DNA from: Gryllotalpicola protaetiae
Lineage (GTDB): Bacteria; Actinomycetota; Actinomycetes; Actinomycetales; Microbacteriaceae
DNA: 64,000 bases
Reading direction: 5' to 3'
Assembly (NCBI RefSeq): GCF_003627055.1
Contig: NZ_CP032624.1
Coordinates: forward strand, 2,108,001-2,172,000
The position numbers and the translations under genes are program-made. Positions 24,601 through 31,813 of the stretch are shown here, piece by piece (position 1 is the first letter of the stretch; each line of letters opens with the position of its first letter). Below the pieces are notes generated by a model, which saw nothing but the letters and a program-made list of their open reading frames with translations, searched no databases and was not told where the DNA came from.

Positions 24601-25068
24601 CTACTGCGGGTAGGTAGAGGTGCGCACCCACTGGATGTTGTCCACCGGTCGCAGCGCCTTGACATCCTCGACGAAGCCCACGCGCACCGGGCGGTGGCCG
24701 TCAGCGCTGACGCGCAGCTGGGTCGCGCCCGCGGGATACGGGACGTAGTCGTCGCCCCACTGCTGCAAGGCCGCCAGCACGACGAGCAGCTGCTTGCCCG
24801 CTTCGGTCGGGTGATAGCTCATGCGAGGTCGCCCGCCGGGCTCGCGGTACTCCCGCTTCTCCAAGACGCCCGCCTCCGTCAAGGTCGCCAGCCGACTCGT
24901 CAAGATGTTCGGGGCGATCCCCAGCGCGTCGCTGAATTCGCTGAACCGGGTCGCCCCCTCGATGAGAGCCTCTCTCAGGATCAGGAACGTCCAGCGCTCA
25001 CCGACCACACCAAGCGTCCGTTCGATCGAGCAAAACGCATCCGCGGCCGGAGTTGTGATTTCACTCAT
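24601..25068 (-). CDS. HxlR-family regulator with N-terminal cysteine
   Basis: A 155-residue HxlR protein: FCSIERTLGVVGERWTFLIL at the N-terminus with the single Cys in the sensing position, the winged helix (FSEFSDALGIAPNILTSRL, KREYREPGGRPRMSYH) and a C-terminal helix plus short tail. It resembles the HxlR protein at 16711. ATG 25068 looks leaderless, with TATTGT 7 bases upstream; GTG 25077 lies inside that -10 box. A degenerate set-1 repeat directly precedes the promoter, and the next leftward gene upstream of it is a crotonase. Confidence 0.85.
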   Translation of the reverse strand: MSEITTPAADAFCSIERTLGVVGERWTFLILREALIEGATRFSEFSDALGIAPNILTSRLATLTEAGVLEKREYREPGGRPRMSYHPTEAGKQLLVVLAALQQWGDDYVPYPAGATQLRVSADGHRPVRVGFVEDVKALRPVDNIQWVRTSTYPQ

Positions 25069-25083
25069 AGCCGCCACAATAGG

Positions 25084-25106
25084 CTGAGTTGCTTAGTGAA
25101 AGCTAC
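25084..25106. promoter_or_regulatory. Degenerate set-1 inverted repeat before second hxlR
   Basis: CTGAGTT-N9-AAGCTAC matches at 6 of 7 left and 4 of 7 right positions. It begins 2 bp from the TATTGT box of the hxlR promoter, the same placement as the other set-1 sites. Confidence 0.45.
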
Positions 25107-25146
25107 AAGCGTTCCGTTTTCGCAGTGATCCGTGTCGTTGCGGGCG

Positions 25147-25992
25147 CTACCTGCCTACCGCCGGCGGCGGGGCGATAGCTGCCAGCCGCGCGCCGAGGTT
25201 GAGTTCGGTCGGCCCGTACTCCTGCAGCCCGTCGGCGAGAAGCTCTCCCGCTCGAGCTTGGGTCTCGGGCCTGGAGACCGACCGCCAGAATGCATCCATC
25301 TGAGCCGGGAATTCGTCATCGGGCGGGAGTGAGACAGCGTTCACAAACTGCTTGACCTCGTGCAGTGCGCGTACATCGAATTTCGAGACCCGCTCGGCGA
25401 ACTCGTTCACGAAGCCGTCGAGTTCCTCATCCGGGAGGGAGCGGTTCACGTAGCCGTACCGCTCCGCGATCTCGCCGTCGAAGTCGCCCCCGGTCACGAG
25501 GATCTCCAGGGCGCGCCCTCGCCCGACGAGGCGGGGGAGTCGCGACGAGGGTCCCCCGCCGGGGACCGCGCCTGTCCCGATCTCGAATTGCCCGAGGATC
25601 GCCTTCTCCCGGCTGGCGAAGCGGATGTCCGTCGCGAGTACGAACTCGCTGCCGGCCCCACGCGCCCGGCCTCTGATCGAGCTCACCGTGACCGCCGGCA
25701 GGCGGCTCAGCCGGATCAGGATGTCAACCCAGGGGTGGTAGCCCGTAGGGCCTGGCGGCAGATCGCCCACCAAGGCTGGATCCGCGGCGATATCCCAGTG
25801 CGCCAGAAAGAAATCCGGATTGGCGGTCTCGAACACGACCACCGCAACGTACCGATCTTTTTCCAGATCCTCAAGCAGTGCCCTCATCTCCCGCACCATC
25901 TGCGGACCGATGAGGTTGATCGGCGGGGCATCGAAAGTCACGCGCCACAGTGCGGCCGAATCCCGCACAACTCGTAGCTGTTCTTGTTCCAC
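25147..25992 (-). CDS. Enoyl-CoA hydratase/isomerase (crotonase) family protein
   Basis: A 281-residue crotonase with the two key acidic residues kept (RGAGSEFVLATDIRFAS and LGQFEIG) and PGGGPSSRLPRLVG. It is a clear paralogue of 17341-18204, sharing for example WRVTF and RGAGSEFVLATDIRFASREK. GTG 25992 is preferred: TACTGT ends 7 bases upstream and a set-1 repeat covers the -35. A longer TTG-led frame to 26028 would place the operator inside the gene. It precedes the second hxlR in the same direction with a 78-bp gap. Confidence 0.8.
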   Translation of the reverse strand: MEQEQLRVVRDSAALWRVTFDAPPINLIGPQMVREMRALLEDLEKDRYVAVVVFETANPDFFLAHWDIAADPALVGDLPPGPTGYHPWVDILIRLSRLPAVTVSSIRGRARGAGSEFVLATDIRFASREKAILGQFEIGTGAVPGGGPSSRLPRLVGRGRALEILVTGGDFDGEIAERYGYVNRSLPDEELDGFVNEFAERVSKFDVRALHEVKQFVNAVSLPPDDEFPAQMDAFWRSVSRPETQARAGELLADGLQEYGPTELNLGARLAAIAPPPAVGR

Positions 25993-26010
25993 ACGACGAA
26001 CAGTACGACT

Positions 26011-26033
26011 CTGACTTGCGTAACACAAGCCAG
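26011..26033. promoter_or_regulatory. Set-1 inverted repeat before second crotonase gene
   Basis: CTGACTT-N9-AAGCCAG matches at 7 of 7 left and 6 of 7 right positions. It lies 5 bp from the TACTGT -10 box of the leftward crotonase promoter and covers its -35 region. Confidence 0.65.
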
Positions 26034-26062
26034 CATGAGATATCCGCGCGCTATGCCGAGAA

Positions 26063-26107
26063 CGCCCGGTCCGTCACCAGGGGACTCTCCTGGTGACGGA
26101 CCGGGCG
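26063..26107 (-). terminator. Strong hairpin after the hydrolase operon
   Basis: A 19-bp perfect stem (starting CGCCCGGTCCGTCACC) with a 7-nt loop lies 24 bp after the stop of the leftward hydrolase gene and before the crotonase promoter. It should isolate the two transcription units. Confidence 0.8.
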
Positions 26108-26131
26108 TCGATCTTGGCCGAGGCTATTGGA

Positions 26132-26923
26132 CTATGCCTTGACCTGGCGCTGGATCCATTCGAGGGTCAGGTCAGCGACGGTGCGCCAGCCGCTGTCGAA
26201 GACGAGCGAGTGGCCGCGGGCCGCGATCTTCCGATACTCGGTGCGGGTTCCTCCCGCGTAGAGGGCCGCGGCCTGGCGTGCGACGACCTCGGGGATGGTG
26301 TGATCCTTCTCGCCGCCGATGATCAGCAGCGGGCCGCGCTCGCGCCCGGCGGTGTCGACGATGGTGGGGGAGTTGGCATCCTTCTTTGCCGCGGTCAGCT
26401 CGAAGACGGGCCGCCCGGGGCCGGGGATGGCGAATCGGTCGAAGAGTTCGTTCGACTCCGCCTTGGACAGGGTGTTGCCGAAGCCGTACCGGAACTGGCC
26501 GCGCTTGAGGCTGACCGCCTTGGTGAAGTTCGACTTGCTCTTCACGACAGGCAGCGCAGACCGGATCTGCGCGAGCGGCAGGGCCTTGACGCCCTTGATG
26601 GGCGCCGGGTCGATCGCAACTGCTGCGGCGGCGAGCCGCGAGGACAGCAGCTTCTGGGCCACCAGGCCGCCGAAGGAGTGCCCGACCACGATCGGACGCT
26701 CGGACAGCTTGGCGATCTCTCGCTCGTAGTGGGCTGTGATCTCTGCGATCCCGATCCCGGCGACGCGCTCCGGGTGCTGCCTGCTTTCGGCCACGGTCGG
26801 GCTGTCGCCCGGCCAGTCGATCGCCGCAGCGTTGAAGCCGGCCTTAGTGAACTTCTGGACCCAGGGCTCCCACGCGGAGGAGTGCACCCACAGGCCATGG
26901 ATGAAGATGACGGGAGGAGTCAT
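26132..26923 (-). CDS. Alpha/beta hydrolase
   Basis: A 263-residue cytoplasmic hydrolase with VIFIHGLWVHSSAWEPW as oxyanion region, nucleophile elbow IVVGHSFGGLVA and a C-terminal catalytic His in AARGHSLVFD. Probable esterase or lipase-like enzyme of unknown substrate. It lies 9 bp after the secreted hydrolase gene and ends at a strong hairpin, so both are one operon, divergent from the tetR gene at 27941. Confidence 0.8.
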   Translation of the reverse strand: MTPPVIFIHGLWVHSSAWEPWVQKFTKAGFNAAAIDWPGDSPTVAESRQHPERVAGIGIAEITAHYEREIAKLSERPIVVGHSFGGLVAQKLLSSRLAAAAVAIDPAPIKGVKALPLAQIRSALPVVKSKSNFTKAVSLKRGQFRYGFGNTLSKAESNELFDRFAIPGPGRPVFELTAAKKDANSPTIVDTAGRERGPLLIIGGEKDHTIPEVVARQAAALYAGGTRTEYRKIAARGHSLVFDSGWRTVADLTLEWIQRQVKA

Positions 26924-26932
26924 GTCGCTGCC

Positions 26933-27808
26933 TTACTTGTTGTGCGTGGTCGACGAGGCGGCGCGCTCGATCAGCGATGCGATCGCTTTCGGCTGCTCGA
27001 GCATGGACAGGTGATCGGCCTTGCCCGTCACGATGGTGCCGTGCGCGCGCTGAGCCATGGCGACCTGCTCCGCGGTGGGGATGACCTTGTCGTCGGTTCC
27101 GATGTAGAACCAGCTCGGGAGGGTCTTCCATGCGGCACCCGTGGCGGGCTCGTTCAGCGCACCAACGGAGATCGCCGACTCGGTAGCGGCCAGACCCGCG
27201 GCTTCCTGCTTGGGGAGGTCGGCGCCGAAGATACCGGCGAACAGCGAGCGCTTGATGTAGACGTCGACGTCGCCCGCGGGCTGCGCAGGGTCCTGCACGA
27301 AGTCGAAGATCGACGTCGGGTCGGCCGCCAGCGCCGAGCCGGGCTTAGCGCCTGCCAGATCAACGATGGTCTCGCCGGTAGCCGGCGCGAACGCATCCAC
27401 GTAGACGAGGCCCTTCACGGTCGGAGCGGAGAGGGCGGCCTCGCTGATCACGGCGCCGCCGTAGGAGTGGCCGACGAGGATCACAGGGCCGGAGGTGGCC
27501 TGGTTCACGAACGCCGCGACCGAGGCGGAGTCCGACGCGAGCCCGCGAAGCGGGGTCGGCGCGCTGAGCACCGTGTAGCCGTCTGCGATCAGGCGCGAGG
27601 TGATAGGGGCGAAGCTCGAGGCATCCGCCCAAGCTCCGTGAACGAGGACGATCGTCGGCTTAGGTGCCAGGTGGCTGGGAGCCTGCGCGTGATGCGCCGC
27701 GTGATCGGTGTTGGCGAACGCGGTCGTCGCGGGGATCAGTGCGGCCGTAGCGGTAGCCGCGGCGATGCCGATGGTGAGGGCCAGACGGCGACGGGGGGTG
27801 CGAGACAT
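26933..27808 (-). CDS. Secreted alpha/beta hydrolase
   Basis: A 291-residue protein with a typical export signal (basic SRTPRRRL, hydrophobic LTIGIAAATATAALIP, cleavage expected after TAFA) and a mature alpha/beta hydrolase: LVHGAWADASSF and nucleophile VILVGHSYGG. The catalytic His is in GKADHLSMLEQP. It is a relative of the cytoplasmic hydrolase at 15078. A compound could thus be hydrolysed outside by this enzyme and inside by its partner at 26132. ATG 27808 begins the signal peptide; the frame upstream contains the operator. Confidence 0.85.
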   Translation of the reverse strand: MSRTPRRRLALTIGIAAATATAALIPATTAFANTDHAAHHAQAPSHLAPKPTIVLVHGAWADASSFAPITSRLIADGYTVLSAPTPLRGLASDSASVAAFVNQATSGPVILVGHSYGGAVISEAALSAPTVKGLVYVDAFAPATGETIVDLAGAKPGSALAADPTSIFDFVQDPAQPAGDVDVYIKRSLFAGIFGADLPKQEAAGLAATESAISVGALNEPATGAAWKTLPSWFYIGTDDKVIPTAEQVAMAQRAHGTIVTGKADHLSMLEQPKAIASLIERAASSTTHNK

Positions 27809-27835
27809 TGCTGCTCCGAATTCAATAGAGAAGAA

Positions 27836-27849
27836 AGAACGTTCGTTCT
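27836..27849. promoter_or_regulatory. TetR-type operator, copy 1
   Basis: Perfect palindrome AGAACG-TT-CGTTCT lying 27 bp upstream of the secreted hydrolase gene. The same motif recurs at 27909 with 17 of 19 positions shared around it. The binder should be the divergent TetR protein at 27941. Confidence 0.7.
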
Positions 27850-27908
27850 GACAGGTGTGAACTAAACCAGAAAACAGGTGCGATGTCAACCAGAAATGCA
27901 AAACAGAA

Positions 27909-27922
27909 AGAACGGTCGTTCC
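27909..27922. promoter_or_regulatory. TetR-type operator, copy 2
   Basis: AGAACG-GT-CGTTCC, 18 bp upstream of the tetR GTG. Together with copy 1 it would let one repressor shut both the hydrolase operon and its own gene. Confidence 0.65.
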
Positions 27923-27940
27923 GCGTGCTATTTTTTTGGT

Positions 27941-28513
27941 GTGCCAGATACCAAAAAGGTCGTTCCCCGGCCCCGCGACCGCCTCCTCGATGTCGCTAGC
28001 GGCCTGTTCTACCGGGAGGGCATCACTTCGATCGGAGTCGACCGGATCCTGCTGGAAGCGAACGTGACCCGCACGACGCTCTATCGCCACTTCGGCGGCA
28101 AGGAAGGCCTGATCGTCGCCTATCTCAAGCGTGAAGACGAGCAACTGCGCGAGGCCTTTGCCGCCGCAGAGAACGGTGCCGAGTCACCAGGTCAGCTGCT
28201 CGCACTTGCTATCGACGGCATCGCCCTCGATGCGGCAAGACATCACACCCGCGGGTGCCCATTTATCAATGCGGCCGCGGAATACCCCGAAGCAGCCGGT
28301 CCAGTACGTCAGGTCGTCGCCGATCACCGGGAGTGGTTCCGCGCCTCACTCGAGCGCTACCTCACCGCGGGCGGACGGGCGGATGCCGCTGAAAAGGCGG
28401 ACGAACTCGTCATGTTGCGCGACGCCGTCCTCGTGGGCAGCTATCTCGATCAAGCCGAAACGGTGCAGCAGACCTATGGGAGGCTTGCCCGCTCGGTTGC
28501 GGGGCTTAGCTGA
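27941..28513 (+). CDS. TetR-family repressor
   Basis: A 190-residue TetR protein: helix-turn-helix in the first 55 residues (RDRLLDVASGLFYREGITSI, then TRTTLYRHFGGKEGLI) and a ligand-binding domain with the GCPFINAAAE motif that carries a conserved Cys. GTG 27941 follows a T-rich GCTATTTTTT stretch without Shine-Dalgarno, suggesting a leaderless start; the operator palindrome is 18 bp upstream. It most likely represses the divergent hydrolase operon and itself. Its 3' end overlaps the convergent tetR gene by 8 bp. Confidence 0.85.
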   Translation: MPDTKKVVPRPRDRLLDVASGLFYREGITSIGVDRILLEANVTRTTLYRHFGGKEGLIVAYLKREDEQLREAFAAAENGAESPGQLLALAIDGIALDAARHHTRGCPFINAAAEYPEAAGPVRQVVADHREWFRASLERYLTAGGRADAAEKADELVMLRDAVLVGSYLDQAETVQQTYGRLARSVAGLS

Positions 28514-29156
28514 CGGCGCCGCTCGTTGCGTACGACCGTAGGAGCGCCATGAACATCTCGAGCGCGTCCGCAAGCGGCGTCACGCTTCGAGTGGCCTGCG
28601 ACAGCACGGCTCCGCCCTCGAGCGCCGCCAGTGCGCTCGTCGCGAGTTTCTCTGCGCCGGCGGTTCTAGAGATCAGCCCTCGCTCCTGCATCACTCGAAT
28701 TCCCACCACGATCGGCTCCCGCCACCGCTCGAATCCCTCGCCGACTAGCTGGCGCCACTCGTCGTCCACCTCGGCAACCTGTCCAACAAGCGATCCGACT
28801 GGGCAACCCCCAACGCACGCATTCCGGAGCTGCACGCCGACCTGGTACTCACACCAGTGCTCGAACGCGTCAAACGAAGTGAGGTTGGACAGCAACGGCT
28901 CCTGCGCGTCAATCGTGGATTCGATCAGCTCATTGATCACAGCCGTGACGAGCTCCCGCCGATCGCCGAAATAATGCGTCAACTGCGATGGGCTGGCATT
29001 CGCCGCCGCTCTGAGTTCTTCAATGGTTGAGCTGGCGATGCCGTGCGCGTGCACGTAACTGGCTGCGAGCTCGACGATCCGCGTTCGAGTGGCGCGGCCC
29101 TTTGGGGTCAGATCCTCGGGACTGGGCGCTTGTCTGCGAACCGCTTGACTGCTCAC
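28506..29156 (-). CDS. TetR-family regulator
   Basis: A 216-residue TetR protein with a basic N-terminus (GRATRTRIVELAASYVHAHG), recognition helix SPSQLTHYFGDRRELV and a C-terminal domain containing CVGGCPVGSLVGQV, a motif shared with the TetR at 63160 (GGCAYGSLAGQL). GTG 29156 is chosen because TACGAT ends 6 bases before it; a second -10-like TAAAGT lies directly next to the set-1 repeat at 29212. Target genes are not certain; the divergent small protein gene is nearest. Confidence 0.8.
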   Translation of the reverse strand: MSSQAVRRQAPSPEDLTPKGRATRTRIVELAASYVHAHGIASSTIEELRAAANASPSQLTHYFGDRRELVTAVINELIESTIDAQEPLLSNLTSFDAFEHWCEYQVGVQLRNACVGGCPVGSLVGQVAEVDDEWRQLVGEGFERWREPIVVGIRVMQERGLISRTAGAEKLATSALAALEGGAVLSQATRSVTPLADALEMFMALLRSYATSGAVS

Positions 29157-29211
29157 GGCGACATCGTATGCGCGCCAAAGTGCCGGGCTGCGTTCCCCAA
29201 TCGACTTTAGC

Positions 29212-29234
29212 CTAACTTCTAATCCGCAAGTTAG
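29212..29234. promoter_or_regulatory. Set-1 inverted repeat between tetR and small isomerase-like gene, perfect arms
   Basis: CTAACTT-N9-AAGTTAG has perfect 7-bp arms and the 9-nt spacer. A TAAAGT box lies 2 bp beyond it in the tetR direction, and the divergent small gene starts 43 bp to the right. This and the osmC site are the best members of the family. Confidence 0.7.
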
Positions 29235-29277
29235 CATTGCGATTGGCCACGAAACACCGTGCCCAGGAGAGGCAGCC

Positions 29278-29544
29278 ATGAATACGTTCGTCGCAACAGG
29301 CGAGATCCTTGACCCATCACGCGTCACAGACGGGCTCAGGGCTGAAGAAGACAAAGTTCTCGCCGATCTACACGAGGCAGGCATCGTTCGAAACGCGTAC
29401 CTTCACGAGGACCATAGAAGCGTGACGCTCGTTCTCACGCTGCCTGACTTCAGCGCGGCGTCTGCTGCGATGAGCCGGCTGCCCTTTGTTCAACTGGGAA
29501 TCATCAAGTTCAGCTACGCGACGGTGCGGAGCATTCTGCCGTGA
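29278..29544 (+). CDS. Small YCII/muconolactone-isomerase-like protein
   Basis: An 88-residue protein with the ferredoxin-like alpha/beta layout of YciI and muconolactone isomerase-type proteins: two short helices around residues 20-35, strands IVRNAYLHEDHRSVTLVLTL and a C-terminal VQLGIIKFSYATV. Catalytic function unknown. ATG 29278 has AGGAGAGG 7 bases upstream. It lies divergent to tetR behind a perfect set-1 repeat. Confidence 0.6.
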   Translation: MNTFVATGEILDPSRVTDGLRAEEDKVLADLHEAGIVRNAYLHEDHRSVTLVLTLPDFSAASAAMSRLPFVQLGIIKFSYATVRSILP

Positions 29545-29574
29545 TGTAGATCCCGGTTGAATGACGCCTAGACA

Positions 29575-29597
29575 CGGGTTCGAGTCCAGATTCAGCT
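29575..29597 (+). repeat. Degenerate tRNA 3'-end fragment
   Basis: CGGGTTCGAGTCC followed four bases later by TCAGCT repeats the T-arm and acceptor strand of the att repeat at 29886 with a few changes and no gap. It may be an older attachment scar. The rest of 29545-29885 shows no gene that I can support. Confidence 0.35.
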
Positions 29598-29885
29598 GGG
29601 GCACATGGGCACTGGGACGCGGCCGAAGTGCCGCGCGCCGCACGAGATTCGGACCGCGATGTGGGTTCAGATCACACCGACACCTCAGGCAGAGCGATGT
29701 TCGCAGGAGAGAACCTCGATGCCCGTTGGCGGTCGCCCAATTGTTGTAGTCTGCAGCCCGATGACCCCGCACTTACCCCGCAGATTGGGCGCAGGCCAGT
29801 GACAGCATGTGAAGCCCTCTGACCTCGAAATCGGTTATGAGAGCGGCTATTCGAATTGTTGGGGACCGTACGCGGCTTACCTATG

Positions 29886-29926
29886 CATAATCGTGAGGTC
29901 GCGGGTTCGAGTCCCGCCTCAGCTAC
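29886..29926 (+). repeat. Island attachment-site-like repeat, copy 1 (3' end of tRNA-CAT)
   Basis: This 41-bp stretch starts in the anticodon loop (CAT), and contains half the anticodon stem, the variable loop, the complete T-arm (GCGGG-TTCGAGT-CCCGC) and the acceptor 3' strand CTCAGCT. No D-arm or acceptor 5' strand precedes it, so it is not a functional tRNA. An identical 41-bp copy lies at 47098-47138. Integrases commonly recombine at such tRNA 3' ends. Confidence 0.8.
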
Positions 29927-29948
29927 AACAGGTGAGAACGCTGGGAAG

Positions 29949-29970
29949 AAGGCCCCTCACGGGGCCTTTC
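29949..29970 (+). terminator. Rho-independent terminator after the tRNA fragment
   Basis: AAGGCCCC-TCAC-GGGGCCTT followed by a T-rich TCTCTTT run. It sits just after the tRNA fragment, where the terminator of an intact tRNA gene would be expected, so it may have travelled with the tRNA end. Confidence 0.75.
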
Positions 29971-30026
29971 TCTTTGCCTTCGGAGCGGCGGCGCCGGCCG
30001 CTCGAGGCGCCTGCGAGTATTGCGGC

Positions 30027-31202
30027 GTGAGCCACTTGCGATCTGAGCGGATCGGCGCCGCGCTGCTGCTGGGAGCCGCCGCGTTGGGCCTGCTGCTGGC
30101 GAACCTGCCGGGCATCGGCGCCGCGCTGGTCGCGTTCGCGAACTGGCACCCGCACGTGGCGATCCCCGGCCTCGATCTCTCCCCGAAGCACTGGGTGAGC
30201 GACGGCCTGCTCGCGCTGTTCTTCTTCGCGGTCTCGGTCGAGCTTCGCCGCGAGCTCGCGGTCGGCGAGCTGAACTCGCCGCGAAAGGCCGCACTGCCGG
30301 CGATCGCCGCCCTCGGCGGCGTCATCGCGCCCGCGCTCGTGTACGTCGCCATCGCCGGGCACGATTTCTCGCAGGGGTGGCCGATCCCGACGGCAACCGA
30401 CATCGCGTTCGCCCTCGGGATCCTGGGGCTGTTCGGCCGGAGCATCCCGAATCATGTCCGCGTGTTCCTGCTCGCGCTCGCGGTCATCGACGACCTGATC
30501 GCGATTCTGATCATCGCGTTCTTCTTCACGCAGTCCGTGCAACTGCCATGGCTGGGCGGCGCAGCGTCGTGCCTGCTGGTCTTCGCGTGGATGAGCCGTC
30601 TGCTGGCGCCGCGGTCGTCCTATGTGCTGGCGCGACGGCGGCAGTGGCCGGTCGTCACCGTGTTGTGGGTGCTGGCGGTGCTGACCTGGTGGTTCGTGCT
30701 GATGAGCGGCGTGCACGCGACGATCGCGGGTGTCGCGCTCGGCTTTGTGATTGCCAGGCAGCCCGGTGGCCGGATCCGCGCGATGCTCGAGCCGGTCACC
30801 AACGGCATCGTGCTGCCGCTGTTCGCGTTCGCGGCGGCGGCCGTCGCGTTCCCGACGGTCGGCGCAGGCGGACTGCACGCTGAGTTCTGGGCGATCGTGG
30901 TCGCCCTGCCGCTCGGGAAGCTGATCGGCATCGTGATCGCGGGTTGGGTGGGCGGTCGGGCTCTGCGCACCAGCTCGGGCGTGGCGCGCAGCCCGGTGGA
31001 TCTGTTGATGATCGGATGCCTGGGCGGGGTCGGCTTCACCGTGTCGCTGCTGCTCAACGAGCTCGCCTTCCGCGGCTCGCCTGAGATCGCGGACGAGGGC
31101 ACGCTGGCGGTGCTCACGGGCTCGGCGTTCGCGATCGTGTGCTCAGCGGTCTTCGTCGCACTGCGGTCGCGCCACTATGGGGCGCGCGGCGCGCGCGGTT
31201 GA
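30027..31202 (+). CDS. nhaA: Na+/H+ antiporter NhaA
   Basis: A 391-residue membrane protein with about 12 helices. The NhaA core is plain: FFFAVSVELRRELAVGEL, the TDIAFALGILGLFG helix and the paired aspartates in LALAVIDDLIAILIIAFFF, which bind Na+/H+ in E. coli NhaA, and GCLGGVGFTVSLLLNELAF near the C-terminus. It exports Na+ or Li+ in exchange for protons across the cell membrane. GTG 30027 starts just before the first helix; upstream in-frame codons run through the terminator. First gene inside the att-bounded block. Confidence 0.9.
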   Translation: MSHLRSERIGAALLLGAAALGLLLANLPGIGAALVAFANWHPHVAIPGLDLSPKHWVSDGLLALFFFAVSVELRRELAVGELNSPRKAALPAIAALGGVIAPALVYVAIAGHDFSQGWPIPTATDIAFALGILGLFGRSIPNHVRVFLLALAVIDDLIAILIIAFFFTQSVQLPWLGGAASCLLVFAWMSRLLAPRSSYVLARRRQWPVVTVLWVLAVLTWWFVLMSGVHATIAGVALGFVIARQPGGRIRAMLEPVTNGIVLPLFAFAAAAVAFPTVGAGGLHAEFWAIVVALPLGKLIGIVIAGWVGGRALRTSSGVARSPVDLLMIGCLGGVGFTVSLLLNELAFRGSPEIADEGTLAVLTGSAFAIVCSAVFVALRSRHYGARGARG

Positions 31203-31389
31203 GCGAGGGCAGGCTCGGGCCCGCCCCTCGGCTTCGCTCGACTTCTCGGCGCCGGCGAGCGGCTCCAGCCCGAAGACCGCGACGGCCACGGTCGTGGGGG
31301 AACAGCTTCTCTGCAACGCAGCCGATCTCGATGATCGCGCCTTCTGCTCATCCCTGGCAGCGCCGCGCATGCGGCGGTACCGTTCGCGC

Positions 31390-31791
31390 ATGAGCGGCGG
31401 AACCAAAGACGACCCGTGGCAGTTGACGACCGCGCCGGGCACCTCGAGCTACACGATGTACCGCGACGACTCGGTCGACCCGCCCCTTCTGGTCTGCCAG
31501 GTCGGCGCGACGAAGCTCACGTATCTCGCGCGCGCGATCGACGACCTGCATGCCTGGCTCGTCGAGCAGGGCGACTGGGTACCGCTCGGGGCGGCCGACG
31601 AGCAGAAGGCCGCCGCCGACGGCGCGGTCGAAGCGTGGGGCCGCGCTGAGGACAACCCGGTCGGGGGCTGGTACGGCACCCGCAAGGGTTATCGGGGGCG
31701 ATTCGGCATGTACCTGCCGCCGCTGCTCGAACAGCTCGGCCTCGCCGAGCTCACCCACGACGCACGGAACAACAAGGTGCGTGCCGCCTGA
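31390..31791 (+). CDS. Conserved hypothetical protein (DUF6855-like)
   Basis: A 133-residue soluble protein with W/G-rich conserved-looking segments (DDPWQLTTAPGTSSYTMYRD, WLVEQGDWVPLGAADEQ, NPVGGWYGTRKGYRGRFGMY). The pattern matches a widespread actinobacterial family of unknown function that I believe is catalogued as DUF6855. ATG 31390 is used; the longer frame upstream is Arg-rich and unlikely. The 187 bp between nhaA and this gene show no other feature. Confidence 0.65.
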   Translation: MSGGTKDDPWQLTTAPGTSSYTMYRDDSVDPPLLVCQVGATKLTYLARAIDDLHAWLVEQGDWVPLGAADEQKAAADGAVEAWGRAEDNPVGGWYGTRKGYRGRFGMYLPPLLEQLGLAELTHDARNNKVRAA

Positions 31792-31813
31792 GGCTCTCGC
31801 GGCGGTTTCCGGC

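Noticed and set aside
26093-27865. A 590-residue plus-strand frame opposite the two hydrolases
   Set aside because: Gly/Arg/Asp-rich antisense shadow; the minus-strand frames show complete hydrolase motifs and a signal peptide.
29886-29930. A functional tRNA gene with CAT anticodon
   Set aside because: Only the part from anticodon loop to acceptor 3' strand is present; no D-arm and no 5' acceptor strand (AGCTGAG) lie upstream. The same holds for 47098-47138.
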